Shown here piece by piece: positions 7,547 to 8,849 of a DNA stretch of 8,849 bases. The notes under the pieces were generated by a model. The model was given only the letters and a program-made list of their open reading frames with translations. It was not told where the DNA came from and did not search any database. The first letter of the stretch is position 1; each line of letters opens with the position of its first letter. The DNA comes from Sphingomonadaceae bacterium (GTDB taxonomy: Bacteria; Pseudomonadota; Alphaproteobacteria; Sphingomonadales; Sphingomonadaceae): positions 1 through 8,849 of the forward strand of contig JAHDXX010000132.1 in assembly GCA_023384025.1 (NCBI GenBank), read 5' to 3'. A program made the translations under genes and the position numbers.

Positions 7547-7778
7547 GCCAGGCCTTCCATTGTTCGAGCAGGGAAGCCTGCTGCTCGGTAACGATCCGCA
7601 TCACCTTCCTCAGATCGCCCGCTTTCATTCCCGCAGCGCTGACCAGCTCTGGCGCACCATCGATGCCAGCCAGGTTGATCTTCGCCTGCCCATCACCGAA
7701 CATATGAACACGGGCCGGTTCGTGATCATCGGCGAAGATGATGAACCGGAAGCCCGATTCACCATGGACGGTGACCAT
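7539..7778 (-). CDS. DUF4160 domain protein
   Basis: The 79-residue protein shows the DUF4160 layout: GFRFIIFADDHEPARVHMFGDGQAKINL (9-36), then AAGMKAGDLRKVMRIVTEQQASLLEQWKAW (48-77). Family members usually read 'GFRF.....EP.HVHV..G...AK..L' and end in a helix with 'LLE.W'. The usual first His of the HVH motif is Arg here (ARVHM). ATG at 7778 has a weak upstream site. It is the first gene of a two-gene minus-strand unit with DUF2442, overlapping by 8 bases. Such small size, tight overlap and isolation among repeats fit a toxin-antitoxin-like module, but this is inference. Confidence 0.87.
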   Translation of the reverse strand: MVTVHGESGFRFIIFADDHEPARVHMFGDGQAKINLAGIDGAPELVSAAGMKAGDLRKVMRIVTEQQASLLEQWKAWHG

Positions 7779-7875
7779 GGCGCTTGATAACCTATCGTGA
7801 TGGGTTTTTCAAGGCTGGATGGATTTGTGTCGGGGCAGTCGCAGCTCAGATTGCGTACTCCGATGGCGAGCGTCG

Positions 7876-8047
7876 ATTTTTCACACGCAAAGCATGTCCT
7901 GAGCTTGTCGAAGGGACGCGAAGACGCAAAGGGGCGGTGGGTGGTGTATTTCTCTCCAGTCACCGTCCCGCAGACACTGACCGCTGGTGATGATGGCGGC
8001 TGCGCCGCAGGCGCTTTATCTTAGCGCCTTTGCGTCTTTGCGCGAAA
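7876..8047. repeat. Fold-back intergenic repeat, copy 4 (diverged, with 20-bp module)
   Basis: The outline is the same: TTTTTCACACGCAAAG at the left, GGGGCGGTGGG.TGGTGTATT and CTCTCCAGTCACCGTCCCGC in the interior, GGCGGC-TGC-GCCGC hairpin near 7996-8010, and GCGCCTTTGCGTCTTTGCGC at the right end. The interior differs from copies 1-3 at many positions, but the hairpin stem and pairing arms are kept. The left arm carries the TGTCCTGAGCTTGTCGAAGG module at 7895-7914. Confidence 0.82.
7895..7914 (-). repeat. CCTTCGACAAGCTCAGGACA module in left arm of copy 4
   Basis: On the minus strand this is CCTTCGACAAGCTCAGGACA, one base different from 6174-6193. Read outward from the element it has the same orientation and the same neighbours (CGTC before it, GC(T)TTCG/GCTTTGCGTGTGA after it) as in copy 1, although it lies in the opposite arm. 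Confidence 0.85.
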
Positions 8048-8060
8048 CGAGACAGCAGAA

Positions 8061-8107
8061 ACCCGGCTCCCCTGCTTTCGCAGGGGCAGGCAAGCCTGGC
8101 GTGACGG
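8061..8107. repeat. GC-rich hairpin repeat (CCCCTGC-TTTC-GCAGGGG)
   Basis: A perfect 7-bp stem, CCCCTGC (8069-8075) with GCAGGGG (8080-8086), loop TTTC, inside ACCCGGCTCC...GGCAAGCCTGGCGTGAC. The family resemblance to 6513-6556 marks it as a dispersed intergenic repeat. There is no T run, so terminator function is doubtful. Confidence 0.7.
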
Positions 8108-8179
8108 AGAGAAGGGAACCTGCTCGCCGGAAGCAAAACCACTTTCCTACACACCCCCGCCTGTGGCTTATCCTGCCGG

Positions 8180-8764
8180 ATGACCCATCCCGCTCCGCCG
8201 CAACCTCGCCCCCGCGCCCGCCGTGCCCCGCGCAACAACGCCGACTATCGCTGGACCATGCCCAAGGTCGTCGCCTTTCTCGAGGCGCTGGCGTGCTCCG
8301 GGCGGGTGGCGGAGGCGGCGCGGCACGTCGGGATGACGCGGCAGTCGGCCTACCGCCTGCGCGCACGGCTCGCCGATGTTGCGTTCGGCGGCACGCTGTT
8401 CTCCGCGGCGTTCGAGGGCGCGCGGCGGCAGGGCATCCGCGCCCGTGCCATGGCGAGCATGGGGCGCGCGCGCTCGCCATGGGAGGGGCCGGGGATCGCG
8501 GAGATGCTCGCGCTCCACGCCGCCCGCCAGGGTGACGCTCCGGCTGCGCAAGGCGACGCCTGCGCGGCACAAGGTGTCGCTGCGCCCGCACAAGGTTACG
8601 CTTCGCAGGTGCAAGGTGACGGGGCGCCGTGCAAGGCGTCGGAAAATCCCCTGGACAGTGTAACACCTGTAACAGGTCTCCCCCCGTCTCCGGCCCCACA
8701 AACCGGTGTGACAGGCGCGCGCGGTGCGGATATGACGCTGTGCAGAGGGGAGATGCCACGATGA
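8180..8764 (+). CDS. Helix-turn-helix protein with heptad-repeat tail
   Basis: The 194-residue frame starts with a basic segment (PRPRARRAPRNNADYRWTMPKVVAFLEAL). A helix-turn-helix follows at about 41-64 (GRVAEAARHVGMTRQSAYRLRARL), resembling DNA-binding regions of small sphingomonad HTH proteins. Residues 72-95 (TLFSAAFEGARRQGIRARAM) are helical. From 117 the sequence becomes low-complexity: QGDAPAA, QGDACAA, QGVAAPA, QGYASQV, QGDGAPC, encoded by a 21-bp tandem repeat. The rest is Pro/Thr-rich with no visible domain. ATG 8180 has no strong ribosome-binding site; Met27 (8258) is an alternative but would cut the basic segment. The stop (8762-8764) overlaps the next ATG as ATGA, so the two genes are probably one operon. 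The target DNA and role are unknown. Confidence 0.75.
   Translation: MTHPAPPQPRPRARRAPRNNADYRWTMPKVVAFLEALACSGRVAEAARHVGMTRQSAYRLRARLADVAFGGTLFSAAFEGARRQGIRARAMASMGRARSPWEGPGIAEMLALHAARQGDAPAAQGDACAAQGVAAPAQGYASQVQGDGAPCKASENPLDSVTPVTGLPPSPAPQTGVTGARGADMTLCRGEMPR
8528..8632 (+). repeat. Five 21-bp imperfect tandem repeats inside the HTH gene
   Basis: CA(A/G)GG starts recur at 8528, 8549, 8570, 8591 and 8612, exactly 21 bases apart. A sixth CAAGG at 8632 is one base out of step. The units read roughly CAAGGYGACGCY..GCGC and give a 7-residue protein period beginning with QG. Confidence 0.88.
8665..8677. promoter_or_regulatory. Inverted repeat ACCTGT-A-ACAGGT, possible operator
   Basis: A perfect 6-bp inverted repeat with a 1-base centre lies in the 3' part of the HTH gene, 83 bases before the next ATG, and is preceded by GTGTAAC. 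Its shape suits a dimeric regulator, but it lies in coding sequence and could be chance. Confidence 0.3.
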
Positions 8765-8849
8765 TCCGAACCAAGACCGGTGCCGTGCTTGCCGCCGCCG
8801 CGCTCGCCCTGACCGGGTCGGCCTCGGCGCAGTACATGCCGCACCTCGA
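8761..8849 (+). CDS. Exported protein, N-terminal 29 residues (partial)
   Basis: The frame reads MIRTKTGAVLAAAALALTGS then ASAQYMPHL before the window ends. It has a classic Sec signal peptide: positive start (R3, K5), hydrophobic core (AVLAAAALAL) and an ASA|Q cleavage site near residue 23. GAGGGGAG (8745-8752) is a strong Shine-Dalgarno 8 bases before the ATG, much better than that of the HTH gene it overlaps by 4 bases. The mature protein is outside the window, so no function can be given. Confidence 0.82.
   Translation, partial: MIRTKTGAVLAAAALALTGSASAQYMPHL

Larger units (their letters stand above)
7779..8179. other. Gene-free stretch with a diverged fold-back repeat and GC hairpin
   Basis: No credible coding frame is present. 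Bases 7876-8047 hold a fourth, diverged copy of the fold-back repeat and 8061-8107 a GC-rich hairpin repeat. Bases 7779-7875 should contain the promoter of the DUF4160/DUF2442 unit (minus strand), though I cannot place -35 and -10 boxes with confidence. Confidence 0.7.

Noticed and set aside
8016..8837. 273-codon minus-strand open frame over the HTH gene
   Set aside because: It is Arg/Pro-rich, crosses a repeat, and opposes a plus-strand frame with a clear HTH motif and an ATGA-coupled signal-peptide gene.

Overview
The window looks like a chromosomal segment of a high-GC alphaproteobacterium. Sphingomonadales, perhaps Erythrobacteraceae, is the best guess. This rests on the GC-rich codon use, the ThiC and DarT protein style, and the intergenic repeats (CCCCGG..TCAAG..CCGGGG palindromes, the CCTTCGACAAGCTCAGGACA motif and 'SRKDAKTRR'-type repeats), which I remember from sphingomonad genomes. 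The assignment is from memory and composition, not from a search.

Layout. Positions 1-296 (minus) hold the start of a SRAP/YedK-like protein that lacks the catalytic Cys2. Twelve bases upstream of it, same strand, is a 565-aa protein of unknown function (309-2006) with an AT-rich N-terminal half and a normal-GC C-terminal half. A TPP riboswitch (about 2108-2210) then precedes thiC (2252-4147, plus). Fourteen bases after thiC comes a complete DarTG toxin-antitoxin pair: darT (4162-4809), a ssDNA ADP-ribosyltransferase, and darG (4830-5897), a macro-domain antitoxin. Positions 5898-7144 contain no convincing gene. They hold three copies of a ~150-bp fold-back repeat, a tandem array of GGGGACACTATACC motifs, several CCCCGG palindromes and what may be the broken 3' end of a DUF2442 gene. 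Next is a minus-strand pair, DUF4160 (7539-7778) then DUF2442 (7145-7546), overlapping by 8 bases. Positions 7779-8179 hold a fourth, diverged copy of the fold-back repeat. A helix-turn-helix protein (8180-8764) follows, with a 21-bp tandem repeat in its coding sequence, and its stop overlaps the start of an exported protein cut by the window end (8761-8849).

How the parts may work together. The riboswitch should control thiC through feedback by thiamine pyrophosphate. An alternative pairing near the ribosome-binding site suggests control at translation. DarT and DarG form a self-contained DNA-modifying toxin and its eraser, and such pairs are known to act in anti-phage defence. Because no terminator is visible between thiC and darT, toxin and antitoxin may share the thiC transcript. 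The repeat cluster between the DarTG and DUF4160/DUF2442 modules looks like a place where small mobile or palindromic sequences accumulate. I did not find a clearly new multi-gene system. The best leads are the thiC-darTG linkage, the Cys2-less SRAP paralogue, the mosaic 565-aa protein and the fold-back repeat family.
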